From: an uncultured Roseburia sp.
GTDB taxonomy: Bacteria > Bacillota > Clostridia > Lachnospirales > Lachnospiraceae
Reading direction: 5' to 3'
Length of the DNA stretch: 26,082 nucleotides
Assembly: GCA_900542495.1 (NCBI GenBank)
Contig: UQNW01000033.1
Location: 1-26,082, forward strand
The notes beneath the pieces are model-generated. The model was not told the DNA's origin, did no database searches, and saw only the letters and a program-made list of their open reading frames with translations. Numbering within the stretch: position 1 is the stretch's first letter; each line of letters starts with the position of its first letter. Of this stretch, positions 14,711 through 22,553 are shown piece after piece. The position numbers and the translations under genes are program-made.

Positions 14711-15850
14711 ATGCGATACGGATTTACAACAGGAAGCTGTGCAGCGGCTGCCTCGAAAGCAGCAGCCTATATGCTTTTAACAGGAAAATTAAAACAGGAT
14801 ATTACAATTCAGACACCAAAGGGAATCGTTTTTCATGCAGAAATCCTTGAAATCACAAGAGGGGAAAAAGAGGTGACCTGTGCGGTGCGAAAAGATGGTG
14901 GCGACGATCCGGACATTACAACCGGGGCGTTGATTTTTTCCACCGTGCGCATCGGAAATCAAATCAAAAAATCTGTTACAGAAAGTGTCGGGGCGTTAGA
15001 ACAGAAGAAAGCAGAAATTCTGATCGATGGTGGAACAGGTGTAGGAAGGGTGACAAAACCCGGTTTAGACCAGCCGGTCGGAAATGCTGCAATCAATCAC
15101 GTGCCGCGGGAAATGATCGCAAAAGAAGTGCAGGAAGTCTGTGCATTAGCAGACTATACCGGAACGCTTGAGATTATCATTTCCGTGCCAACGGGAGAAA
15201 AACTTGCGGAGCAGACCTTCAATCCAAGACTTGGCATTGTCGGAGGAATCTCCATTTTAGGAACATCCGGGATTGTCGAGCCGATGAGCAGTCAGGCATT
15301 GTTAGATACGATCAAAGTGGAATTAAATCAGAAAAAGGCGGAGGGGTATCCGGTCGCGGCGGTATCTCCGGGCAACTATGGACTTGATTTTATGAAAAAT
15401 ACCTACCACTATGATCTTGACCGTAGCGTAAAGTGCAGCAACTTTATCGGTGATACAATCGATATGGCGATTGCCGCTGGATTTGAAAAAATGCTGCTCA
15501 CAGGACATATCGGAAAACTCGTAAAAGTAGCAGGTGGGATCATGAACACACATTCCAAAGAGGGGGATTGCCGCATGGAACTGCTTGTGGCAGCAGGAGT
15601 GAGAAATCAGGTTCCTTATCCGGTGCTTGATGAGATACTGCAGTGTGTGACAACAGAGGAGGCAGTCAGAAAACTGGAAGCCTGTGGCAAAAAAGATGCA
15701 GTTATGCAGGACTTACTTGCAAAAATCATGTTCTACCTGAAAAAGCGTGCAGCCGGAAAAATGCAGATCGAAGTGATCCTTTACTCCAATGAGTTTGGAG
15801 AGCTTGCAAAATCCGAGGGCGCTGAGGCGTTTTTACAAGAATTATTATAA
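14711..15850 (+). CDS. cbiD: Cobalt-precorrin-5B C1-methyltransferase
   Basis: A 379-residue CbiD, the anaerobic-pathway enzyme that methylates C1 after ring contraction. The start 'MRYGFTTGSCAAAASKAAA' is diagnostic. Further landmarks are 'KDGGDDPDITTGALI' (about 61-75), 'IDGGTGVGRVTKPGLDQPVG' (about 100-119) and 'GNYGLDFM' followed by 'KCSNFIGDTIDMA'. AAGGAG lies 12 bases upstream of the ATG. The 74-base gap after cbiC holds a small hairpin (CAGATT/AATCTG) without a T-run. Presence of CbiD rather than CobF marks the oxygen-independent route. Confidence 0.96.
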   Translation: MRYGFTTGSCAAAASKAAAYMLLTGKLKQDITIQTPKGIVFHAEILEITRGEKEVTCAVRKDGGDDPDITTGALIFSTVRIGNQIKKSVTESVGALEQKKAEILIDGGTGVGRVTKPGLDQPVGNAAINHVPREMIAKEVQEVCALADYTGTLEIIISVPTGEKLAEQTFNPRLGIVGGISILGTSGIVEPMSSQALLDTIKVELNQKKAEGYPVAAVSPGNYGLDFMKNTYHYDLDRSVKCSNFIGDTIDMAIAAGFEKMLLTGHIGKLVKVAGGIMNTHSKEGDCRMELLVAAGVRNQVPYPVLDEILQCVTTEEAVRKLEACGKKDAVMQDLLAKIMFYLKKRAAGKMQIEVILYSNEFGELAKSEGAEAFLQELL

Positions 15851-15857
15851 TAAAATA

Positions 15858-15901
15858 TAGGTAATTGCGAAACTTATAGACGGGGCAGAGCGAATTACCT
15901 A
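15858..15901 (+). repeat. Intercistronic inverted repeat sharing the AATTGCGAAACT 12-mer
   Basis: Arms TAGGTAATT (15858-15866) and AATTACCTA (15893-15901) form a 9-bp stem, with 26 bases between. The left side overlaps AATTGCGAAACT (15863-15874), identical to 12748-12759 after cbiB. No T-run follows. It fills most of the 72-base gap between cbiD and cbiF. Confidence 0.5.
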
Positions 15902-15922
15902 AACGAAAGGAACAAAAACAGT

Positions 15923-16690
15923 ATGGTATATTTTGTGGGAGCAGGACCGGGAGCAGCCGATCTGATCACAGTCCGTGGAATGAAACTTTTGCAGCAGGCA
16001 GATGTTGTCATTTATGCAGGATCACTTGTGAATCCCGAACTTTTGACTTATTGCAAAAAACAATGTGAGATACATAACAGTGCGTACATGACCCTAGAGC
16101 AGGTGCTTGCGGTAATGGAGGAGGCAGAAAAAAAGGGATTTATGACAGTGCGCCTCCATACCGGGGAGCCGAGCATTTACGGAGCTGTGCGGGAGCAGAT
16201 GGATTTTCTGGAGAAAAAGGGGATTGCGTATGAGAGTTGTCCGGGCGTGAGCGCCTGCTTTGGAGCAGCTGCATCCTTAAATCTGGAATACACGCTGCCG
16301 GAGGTATCACAGTCACTGATCATCACCCGCATGGAGGGCAGAACAGGTGTTCCGGAAAAAGAGAGCATTGAAAGCTTTGCAGCACATCAGGCATCTATGG
16401 CAATCTACTTAAGCACCGGAATGTTAGGAGAATTAAGCAGACGGCTGATCGCAGGGGGCTATCGGGCGGATACGCCGGCAGCGCTTGTATACAAGGCAAC
16501 CTGGCCGGAGGAGGAAGCATATCTTTGCACCGTTGCGCAGTTAGAGGAGACAGCAAAAGAGCATCATATTACAAAGACAGCACTCATTATCGTGGGGGAT
16601 GTTGTGGCACACCAGCACTATGCAAAATCCAGACTTTATGCAGCAGATTTTGAAACAGAGTTTCGCAGGGTAGAAAAAAATGAACATTAG
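15923..16690 (+). CDS. cbiF: Cobalt-precorrin-4 C11-methyltransferase
   Basis: A 255-residue SAM-dependent uroporphyrinogen-III-methyltransferase-like enzyme. The N-terminal 'VYFVGAGPGAADLITVRG' is the family's signature loop; 'VIYAGSLVNPELL' (about 30-42) and 'RLHTGEPSIYGAVREQM' (about 75-91) are characteristic of CbiF/CobM rather than CbiH or CbiL. 'ESCPGVSACFGAAA' follows. It makes cobalt-precorrin-5A for CbiG, whose gene overlaps its end by 11 bases. The start has AACGAAAGGAAC a short distance upstream. Confidence 0.95.
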   Translation: MVYFVGAGPGAADLITVRGMKLLQQADVVIYAGSLVNPELLTYCKKQCEIHNSAYMTLEQVLAVMEEAEKKGFMTVRLHTGEPSIYGAVREQMDFLEKKGIAYESCPGVSACFGAAASLNLEYTLPEVSQSLIITRMEGRTGVPEKESIESFAAHQASMAIYLSTGMLGELSRRLIAGGYRADTPAALVYKATWPEEEAYLCTVAQLEETAKEHHITKTALIIVGDVVAHQHYAKSRLYAADFETEFRRVEKNEH

Positions 16691-17684
16691 TATCATCACA
16701 TTTACAGATAAAGGCGCAGAACTGGCAGAAAGAATCAGTCAGAGTTGGGAAAATGCTAAGATCACAATCGAAAACCGCCACCAAAAAATAAATGAGAAAC
16801 AAGGCAGTCAGTCACCTGCGGAAGCAAGGCAAAGTCTTAGTGACTGGACCAGACAGCAGTTTGCAGAAAAAAACGCGGTTGTCGTGATCGGTGCCTGTGG
16901 GATTGCAGTTCGTATGATCGCACCGTTCGTGTCGGATAAGTTAAGTGACAGCCCGGTCGTTTCATTAGATGAAGCAGGAACCTTCGTAATCCCGCTGCTT
17001 TCCGGGCATATGGGCGGAGCCAATGAGCTTGCAGAACAGATCGCAGAGCAGATCGGCGCAATCCCGGTCATCACAACCGCTACAGATGTCAATCAGACCT
17101 TTGCGGTGGATGTATTTGCAAAAAAATGCGGGCTTTCCATTTATAACCGGGACGGAATCGCAAAAGTTTCCACAAAAGTTCTGGAAGGCAAAATGGCAGA
17201 CATTGTGATTTCGTCACAATATACGGAGTTAGAGCAGGGAATCCTGGGCTTGCAGCCAAAAGAGTATGTGATCGGAATCGGATGCAGAAAAGGAAAAAGC
17301 TTTGAGGAGCTGGATCAGTTTATCCGGAAGTGGTTAGCTCATGCAAAAGTTGAAAAAAAACTGATCCGTGCAATGGCATCCATTGATTTAAAAAAAGAGG
17401 AGGAAGGACTGCTCCGGTGGTGTGCTGCAAACCGTATTCCGTTTCAGACTTATCCGGCAGAGACACTGCGGCAGGTGAAGGGCGATTTTTCGGAATCCTC
17501 TTTTGTAAAAGAAAAAACAGGTGTGGATAATGTCTGCGAGCGTGCCGCCATGAAAGCAGCCGGGGAGAGCGGAATCTTCGTGTTAAGAAAAGTCGCAGAA
17601 AATGGCATGACTATTGCGATTGTAAAATATGACTGGAAGTTAGAGAGAGAACTATCAAAGGAGTATCGGATAGGTGAAAAGTAA
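16680..17684 (+). CDS. cbiG: Cobalt-precorrin-5A hydrolase
   Basis: A 334-residue CbiG, which opens the lactone of cobalt-precorrin-5A and releases acetaldehyde. The N-terminal half has 'VVIGACGIAVRMIAPFVSDK' (68-87) and 'LLSGHMGGANELAEQIA' (106-122). A linker domain follows, and the C-terminal half has 'YVIGIGCRKGKSFEEL' (196-211) through 'ASIDLKKEEEGL' to 'VCERAAMKAAG'. The start is inside the end of cbiF, with AGGG upstream; the stop overlaps the cbiH start by 11 bases, so cbiF, cbiG and cbiH appear translationally coupled. Confidence 0.95.
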   Translation: MNISIITFTDKGAELAERISQSWENAKITIENRHQKINEKQGSQSPAEARQSLSDWTRQQFAEKNAVVVIGACGIAVRMIAPFVSDKLSDSPVVSLDEAGTFVIPLLSGHMGGANELAEQIAEQIGAIPVITTATDVNQTFAVDVFAKKCGLSIYNRDGIAKVSTKVLEGKMADIVISSQYTELEQGILGLQPKEYVIGIGCRKGKSFEELDQFIRKWLAHAKVEKKLIRAMASIDLKKEEEGLLRWCAANRIPFQTYPAETLRQVKGDFSESSFVKEKTGVDNVCERAAMKAAGESGIFVLRKVAENGMTIAIVKYDWKLERELSKEYRIGEK

Positions 17685-18411
17685 AATATATATCGTTGGA
17701 ATGGGACCGGGAACAGCGGAAATGCTGACACCACAGGCAGATCACGCCTTACAGGACAGTGATGTGATCGTCGGTTATCCGGTGTATCTGAAATTATTAG
17801 GAGAAAAATATCAGGAAAAAGAATTTTTATCGACTCCGATGAAACAGGAGATCAGACGCTGCGAGATGTGTTTTGAGGAAGCAGAAAAAGGAAAAACGGT
17901 CTCAATGGTATGCAGCGGTGACGCCGGTGTGTACGGTATGGCTTCCCTGCTTTATGAGATGTCAGAAACGCATCCGGACTGTGAACTTGTGGTAGTTGCC
18001 GGAATCACAGCGGCAAACAGCGGGGCAGCCGTGCTTGGCGCTCCGTTAAATCACGACTACTGTGTGATCAGCCTGAGTGATCTTATGACCCAGTGGGAGC
18101 TGATAGAGAAAAGGCTTGCGGCAGCAGCCTGTGGCGATTTTTGCATGGCAATCTACAATCCGTCGAGCCGCCAGAGACCGGATTATTTAAAAAAAGCCTG
18201 CGATATTTTATTAAAAAATGGCGTAGAACCGGAGAGAGCCTGTGGTTACGTGGAGAACATCGGAAGAGAAAATGAAACGTATGAGACCTGCACATTAGAA
18301 GCATTGCGGGAACGTCAGGTCAATATGTTTACAACCGTGTTTATTGGAAATTCGAGAACGAAGATCATAAATGGTAAGCTGGTAACACCGAGAGGATACA
18401 GCGTGTCGTAA
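17674..18411 (+). CDS. cbiH: Cobalt-precorrin-3 C17-methyltransferase
   Basis: A 245-residue SAM-dependent methyltransferase that methylates C17 and drives ring contraction. It begins 'IYIVGMGPGTAEMLTPQA' and has 'VIVGYPVYLKLL', 'SMVCSGDAGVYGMASLLYEM' and 'PLNHDYCVISLSDLMTQWE', which are typical of CbiH/CobJ; 'DFCMAIYNPSSRQRP' follows. The start is GTG with AAAGGAG (17657-17663) upstream. There is no added C-terminal redox domain of the kind seen in some CbiH proteins. It overlaps cbiG by 11 bases. Confidence 0.95.
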   Translation: MKSKIYIVGMGPGTAEMLTPQADHALQDSDVIVGYPVYLKLLGEKYQEKEFLSTPMKQEIRRCEMCFEEAEKGKTVSMVCSGDAGVYGMASLLYEMSETHPDCELVVVAGITAANSGAAVLGAPLNHDYCVISLSDLMTQWELIEKRLAAAACGDFCMAIYNPSSRQRPDYLKKACDILLKNGVEPERACGYVENIGRENETYETCTLEALRERQVNMFTTVFIGNSRTKIINGKLVTPRGYSVS

Positions 18412-18442
18412 AGGATAAAAAGCATAGTGGAAGGATTTTTCT

Positions 18443-20512
18443 ATGGATAAAATTTTGATTTTTTCAGGGACAACGGAAGGACGTATGTTAGCGCAGACAT
18501 TGTCTGAAAACGGAATCAACTGTATTGTTTCCGTGGCAACAGAATATGGGGAGATCGTCATGCCGGAAATGGAAGGCGTGACCATTCATAAAGGCAGAAT
18601 GGACACCGGGGCAATAAAGGATTTTGTGTCACAGGAGCAATTTGATGCTGTTGTGGATGCCACGCACCCATTTGCGACGGCTGTATCGGAAAATATCAGG
18701 GATAGTCTGAAAGGAACAGACATTCCTTACATTCGTTTACAGCGACAGACTTCGGAGATGATGAAAAAATGCAAAACAGGAAATCCTGAGACAGAAAATC
18801 AAAAAGAAGTGAATCATGCAGCAGATGTGATCCTATGCAAGGATGCAGCAGAATGTGCAGACATATTAAAAAACATCAGTGGCAACATCCTTCTTACGAC
18901 CGGAAGCAAAGAGCTGTCCGTTTACGCAGGAGAAGAAAATTTAAAAAACAGATTATTTGTCCGGGTGCTGCCGGGAATTGAAAGTATTTCAATCTGTGAG
19001 CAGAACGGCATATTTGCAAAACAGATCATCGCCATGCAGGGACCATTTTCCGTGGAAATGAACCGTGTTCTCATAAGACAGTTCAACATCCGCTGTCTGG
19101 TGACAAAAGAGAGTGGCAGAACCGGTGGATTTCTGGAAAAAATAAAGGCAGCCCAGGCAGAAGGAATCACAGCCTGTGTGGTCGGAAACCCGGAAAAACA
19201 ACATACCGGAGATTCCTATGAGGAGGTATGCAGAAAAATTTCCTCTATCACCGGAATAACGATCAAAAACCAGATTTCGCTGATCGGAATTGGCATGGGA
19301 GCGAGAAAGTCTCTTACGATAGAGGCAGCAGAAAAAATCCGCGAGGCAGATTATATTTTTGGCGCTAAAAGACTGCTTGAGACCGCAGAGAATGATCATG
19401 CGGTGCGTTATCCCTATTATCTGGCAGAGGAGATTTTACCGGAATTGGAAAAATTATCCGGCTGTGGTGTGAAAGTGGCAGTTCTTTTTTCCGGCGATAC
19501 CGGATTTTACAGTGGATGCAGCAAATTATACGAAAAACTGAAAGACAGAAGTGACAGTCAGGTGCGCATTTATCCGGGCATTTCGTCGGTCGCATACTTT
19601 GCGGCAATGACAGGATACAGTTATCAGGACGTGGCTGTTTTTAGTATTCACGGGCACGGCGAAGACAGAACGTGGACGGGGAAACTGCTTGAGACAATCC
19701 GGTTTTCTGAAAAAACGTTCCTGTTGATGTCAGGAAAAGAAGATGTGCAGAAATTAGGCAGTCTGCTTTTAAAATATGGATTGCAGGACTGCGCAGTGCT
19801 GGCTGGTTTTCAGTTATCCTATCCGGAGGAGAAAATCCTTTTTCTGTCACCAAAACAATGCACGCAGGTGGAAGAAAAAGGTTTATACATCTGTCTGATC
19901 CTGAATCAGAATGTGGAGAAAGAGCCTGTTACCTGTGGTATCCCGGATGCAGAATTTTTGCGGGACAAAGTACCGATGACAAAAGAGGAAATCAGGGGAT
20001 TGTCTATCTGTAAACTGAATCTGAAACGGGATTCGGTCTGCTATGATATCGGAAGCGGAACCGGTTCGATCGCAGTGGAAATGGCAAAAAGAAGCGGTGA
20101 GATACAGGTCTATGCGATTGAGAAAAAGCCGCTTGCATTAGAACTGATGCAAAAAAACATCGAAAAATTCGCACTCTCCAATATCCAAATCATCAAAGGG
20201 GAGGCACCGGACTGCCTTCTTGCAGAGAATCGAACAGAACGACCGACACATGCATTTATCGGGGGAAGTGGCGGCAGACTGCGGGAAATCTTAGATATTT
20301 TATATGAGAAAAACAATACCATGCGGATTGTGATCAATGCGATCAGCTTGGAAACAGTAAGTGAGCTTACTGCACTAAAAAATGACAGGAGAATCACAAA
20401 TCTTGAGATCATACAGGTGCAGGTATCACGCGCAAGATCTGTTGGGGAGTATGAACTTATGCAGGGGGAAAATCCAATCTATATCTGCTCGTTTGATTTT
20501 ATGAGAATATAG
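18443..20512 (+). CDS. CbiJ-CbiE-CbiT fusion: precorrin-6A reductase and decarboxylating methyltransferase
   Basis: A 689-residue trifunctional protein. Residues 3-265 are CbiJ (cobalt-precorrin-6A reductase): 'ILIFSGTTEGRMLAQTL', 'VVDATHPFATAVSENI' and 'TTGSKEL'. Residues 277-490 are CbiE (C5-methyltransferase side): 'ISLIGIGMGARKSLTIEAAE', 'VLFSGDTGFYSG' and 'YPGISSVAYFAA'. Residues 500-689 are CbiT (C15-methylation and decarboxylation): 'GIPDAEFLRDKVPMTKEEIR', the SAM loop 'CYDIGSGTGSIAVEMA' (533-548) and 'FIGGSGGRLREIL'. Three consecutive steps (reduction, two methylations with decarboxylation) thus sit on one chain. CbiE-CbiT fusions (CobL) are common; adding CbiJ at the front is less so. 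No frame breaks are seen. Confidence 0.94.
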   Translation: MDKILIFSGTTEGRMLAQTLSENGINCIVSVATEYGEIVMPEMEGVTIHKGRMDTGAIKDFVSQEQFDAVVDATHPFATAVSENIRDSLKGTDIPYIRLQRQTSEMMKKCKTGNPETENQKEVNHAADVILCKDAAECADILKNISGNILLTTGSKELSVYAGEENLKNRLFVRVLPGIESISICEQNGIFAKQIIAMQGPFSVEMNRVLIRQFNIRCLVTKESGRTGGFLEKIKAAQAEGITACVVGNPEKQHTGDSYEEVCRKISSITGITIKNQISLIGIGMGARKSLTIEAAEKIREADYIFGAKRLLETAENDHAVRYPYYLAEEILPELEKLSGCGVKVAVLFSGDTGFYSGCSKLYEKLKDRSDSQVRIYPGISSVAYFAAMTGYSYQDVAVFSIHGHGEDRTWTGKLLETIRFSEKTFLLMSGKEDVQKLGSLLLKYGLQDCAVLAGFQLSYPEEKILFLSPKQCTQVEEKGLYICLILNQNVEKEPVTCGIPDAEFLRDKVPMTKEEIRGLSICKLNLKRDSVCYDIGSGTGSIAVEMAKRSGEIQVYAIEKKPLALELMQKNIEKFALSNIQIIKGEAPDCLLAENRTERPTHAFIGGSGGRLREILDILYEKNNTMRIVINAISLETVSELTALKNDRRITNLEIIQVQVSRARSVGEYELMQGENPIYICSFDFMRI

Positions 20513-20530
20513 AAAGAAAAGGACAATAGC

Positions 20531-22024
20531 ATGAAATTTCCAGAAATTATGATCGCAGCGGCAAAAAGCGGCAGCGGAAAAACAACGATCACCTGTGCTT
20601 TCTTAAAACAGCTGTTAAGCAGAGGCAGACATCCGGTGTCTTTTAAATGTGGACCGGATTATATCGATCCCATGTTTCATGAAAAGGTTCTTAAAATTCC
20701 GTCCAAAAATCTGGATACTTTTTTTTCAGATGCAAAGCAGGTAAGAGCTTTATATGCAATGGAACAGCCCGGACATGATATTGCAGTACTCGAAGGTGTG
20801 ATGGGATTATACGATGGGCTTGGTGGCATCCGTGAAGAAGGATCTTCCTATCATCTGGCAGAAACGTTGGGGGTACCGATCGTACTTGTGGTGGATGCAC
20901 ATGGCATGGGAAGGTCGGTGATTCCGCTTATCGCAGGTTTTTTGCAGTATGATAAGAAAAAACTGATCAGGGGTGTTATTTTAAACAGGACAAGTAAAAT
21001 GTTTTTTGATACGATCGCACCACTGATCGAGGAAGAACTTTCGATTAAAGCATTGGGATGTATTCCGAATGAAAAAGAACTGTCACTCGGTTCAAGACAT
21101 CTCGGTCTTATTTTGCCGGATGAGGTAAATGAACTCAATCTTCAATTGGAAAAGGCAGGACAGCTGCTCGAAAAATACGTGGATGTAAATGCCATGATTC
21201 AAATTGCGGAGCAGGGCATCAAGAAAGATTTTTATAAACAGGAGATTTTGTATCCAAAAACGAAATACTCTGCACCAAATAGTCAGGAGAAAATCACAGA
21301 GCAAAGTCTGGAACAGATTGCTTACGGACACAGAAAATCTGCTATATCCAAAAAAGTCCGCATTGCAGTGGCACAGGATGAAGCCTTTTGTTTTTACTAC
21401 CGGGATAACCTGAAAATGTTAGAGTATTACGGTGCAGAACTTGTTCCCTTTTCACCGCTACATGATACAGAACTCCCTGAAAATATACAGGGTTTACTGT
21501 TAGGTGGAGGCTATCCGGAACTTTATGCAAAAGAACTTTCAGAAAATGAGAGTATGCGAAGATCAATCAAAGCAGCATTGGAGAAGAAACTCCCCTCATT
21601 GGCAGAGTGTGGAGGTTTTATGTATCTGCATGAGAAGCTGATTGATAAGGAAGGAAACAGTTTTCCGATGGTCGGAGCAATTCCGGCAGAATGTCATGAT
21701 ACTGGAAAACTGGTACGGTTTGGTTATGTGGAGCTTACAGTTGCAAACAGGAACGAGGGAGCCGGGGACAATGAGAAAACTTCCGAAGCGACAGACATTG
21801 CAGGATTCTTGCAGAAAAATGATAAAATCTGCGCACATGAGTTTCATTATTTTGACAGTACCGATAATGGGGCGGCCTGTACGGCAACGAAACCTGTAAC
21901 CGGAAGAAACTGGAAGTGTATTCATGCATCGCAGGAGCATTTCTGGGGATTTCCACATCTGTATTATCCGTCGAATCCTGAATTTGTGGTTCGGTTTATA
22001 GAGAGGATGATTCGATGTCGTTGA
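20531..22024 (+). CDS. cbiA: Cobyrinic acid a,c-diamide synthase
   Basis: A 497-residue glutamine- and ATP-dependent amidase acting on the a and c acetate side chains. The N-terminal P-loop domain starts 'IMIAAAKSGSGKTTITCAFL' and has 'FKCGPDYIDPMFH' and 'VLEGVMGLYDG'. The C-terminal class I amidotransferase domain has 'LLLGGGYPELYA' and 'LAECGGFMYL' with nucleophile Cys360; a late 'HASQEHFWGFPHLYYPS' follows. It is the last gene of the riboswitch 1 cluster. No clear terminator follows directly; the next promoter and riboswitch begin about 50 bases on. Confidence 0.96.
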   Translation: MKFPEIMIAAAKSGSGKTTITCAFLKQLLSRGRHPVSFKCGPDYIDPMFHEKVLKIPSKNLDTFFSDAKQVRALYAMEQPGHDIAVLEGVMGLYDGLGGIREEGSSYHLAETLGVPIVLVVDAHGMGRSVIPLIAGFLQYDKKKLIRGVILNRTSKMFFDTIAPLIEEELSIKALGCIPNEKELSLGSRHLGLILPDEVNELNLQLEKAGQLLEKYVDVNAMIQIAEQGIKKDFYKQEILYPKTKYSAPNSQEKITEQSLEQIAYGHRKSAISKKVRIAVAQDEAFCFYYRDNLKMLEYYGAELVPFSPLHDTELPENIQGLLLGGGYPELYAKELSENESMRRSIKAALEKKLPSLAECGGFMYLHEKLIDKEGNSFPMVGAIPAECHDTGKLVRFGYVELTVANRNEGAGDNEKTSEATDIAGFLQKNDKICAHEFHYFDSTDNGAACTATKPVTGRNWKCIHASQEHFWGFPHLYYPSNPEFVVRFIERMIRCR

Positions 22025-22076
22025 AATTTGAATACAGGTTGTATCATAGAGATACAAACAGAGACAGAATATTCAT

Positions 22077-22104
22077 TGCAAAATAAGATAGTCTGTGCTA
22101 ACAT
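22077..22104 (+). promoter_or_regulatory. Promoter before riboswitch 2
   Basis: TTGCAA (22077-22082), a 16-base spacer, and TAACAT (22099-22104) preceded by TGC (extended -10). It lies about 70 bases upstream of the riboswitch core region. The leader between (22105-22170) can form small hairpins such as GCTTT/AAAGC and CGGT/ACCG but holds no gene. Confidence 0.5.
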
Positions 22105-22169
22105 AAGTAAGGCTTTGGAAAGCACGGTGATACCGTTTCATACGAAGCACAGAATAATACAGTTTCATA

Positions 22170-22426
22170 GGGAAGACAGTTGGTGCCAGCCGGTTCTTTA
22201 AGATGTAACGATTTGTTACAATGAACCAGACTGGTTAAAAGGGAAACAGGTGTGAATCCTGTACGATCTCGTCACTGTGATAAGGGAGTATGGCTTCAAT
22301 TCCATTTGGAAAGTCACTGGTGCAAGTCACTGGGAAGGCAGAAGCAATATGACGATCTTTCAGCCAGGAAACCTGCCAAGCGTCTGGTACAGGGAACATA
22401 ATTCCCAGATCACGAGTAATTGGTCG
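22170..22426 (+). promoter_or_regulatory. Cobalamin riboswitch 2
   Basis: Conserved parts are TTAAAAGGGAAACAGGTGTG (about 22235-22254) with CTCGTCACTGT (22268-22278), CACTGGGAAGG (about 22328-22338) and the B12 box AGCCAGGAAACCTGCC (about 22362-22377). A hairpin ATCA-CGAGTAAT-TGGT (22409-22424) presents ACGAG, able to pair with CTCGT at 22268-22272, as in riboswitch 1. Upstream, GGTTC/GAACC with an inner GTAAC/GTTAC hairpin extends the P2-P3 region. It is followed by two terminator hairpins and then the cobaltochelatase lipoprotein gene, so cobalamin should repress that gene. Ends are approximate. Confidence 0.93.
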
Positions 22427-22437
22427 TACTGTTTAGC

Positions 22438-22460
22438 AGGCTTAAAGAAGCCTTGTTTTT
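22438..22460 (+). terminator. First, weak terminator-like hairpin after riboswitch 2
   Basis: AGGCTT (22438-22443) and AAGCCT (22448-22453) form a 6-bp stem with a 4-base loop, followed by TGTTTTT. The stem is short, so termination alone may be inefficient; it sits directly after the riboswitch receiver hairpin. Confidence 0.45.
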
Positions 22461-22472
22461 CGTTGACTTTTT

Positions 22473-22508
22473 ACTCCGTTCAGAATATCTGACCGGAGTT
22501 TTTTCTTT
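22473..22508 (+). terminator. Strong terminator in the expression platform of riboswitch 2
   Basis: Arms 22473-22484 and 22488-22499 pair in 11 of 12 positions (ACTCCG/CGGAGT outer, TCAGA/TCTGA inner, one T-C mismatch) around a 3-base loop and run into TTTTTTCTTT. It lies 46 bases before the cobaltochelatase gene. Confidence 0.85.
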
Positions 22509-22553
22509 GTGTACGGATCTCTATGAAGCAAAAATCACAAAGAGGAGAAAAAA

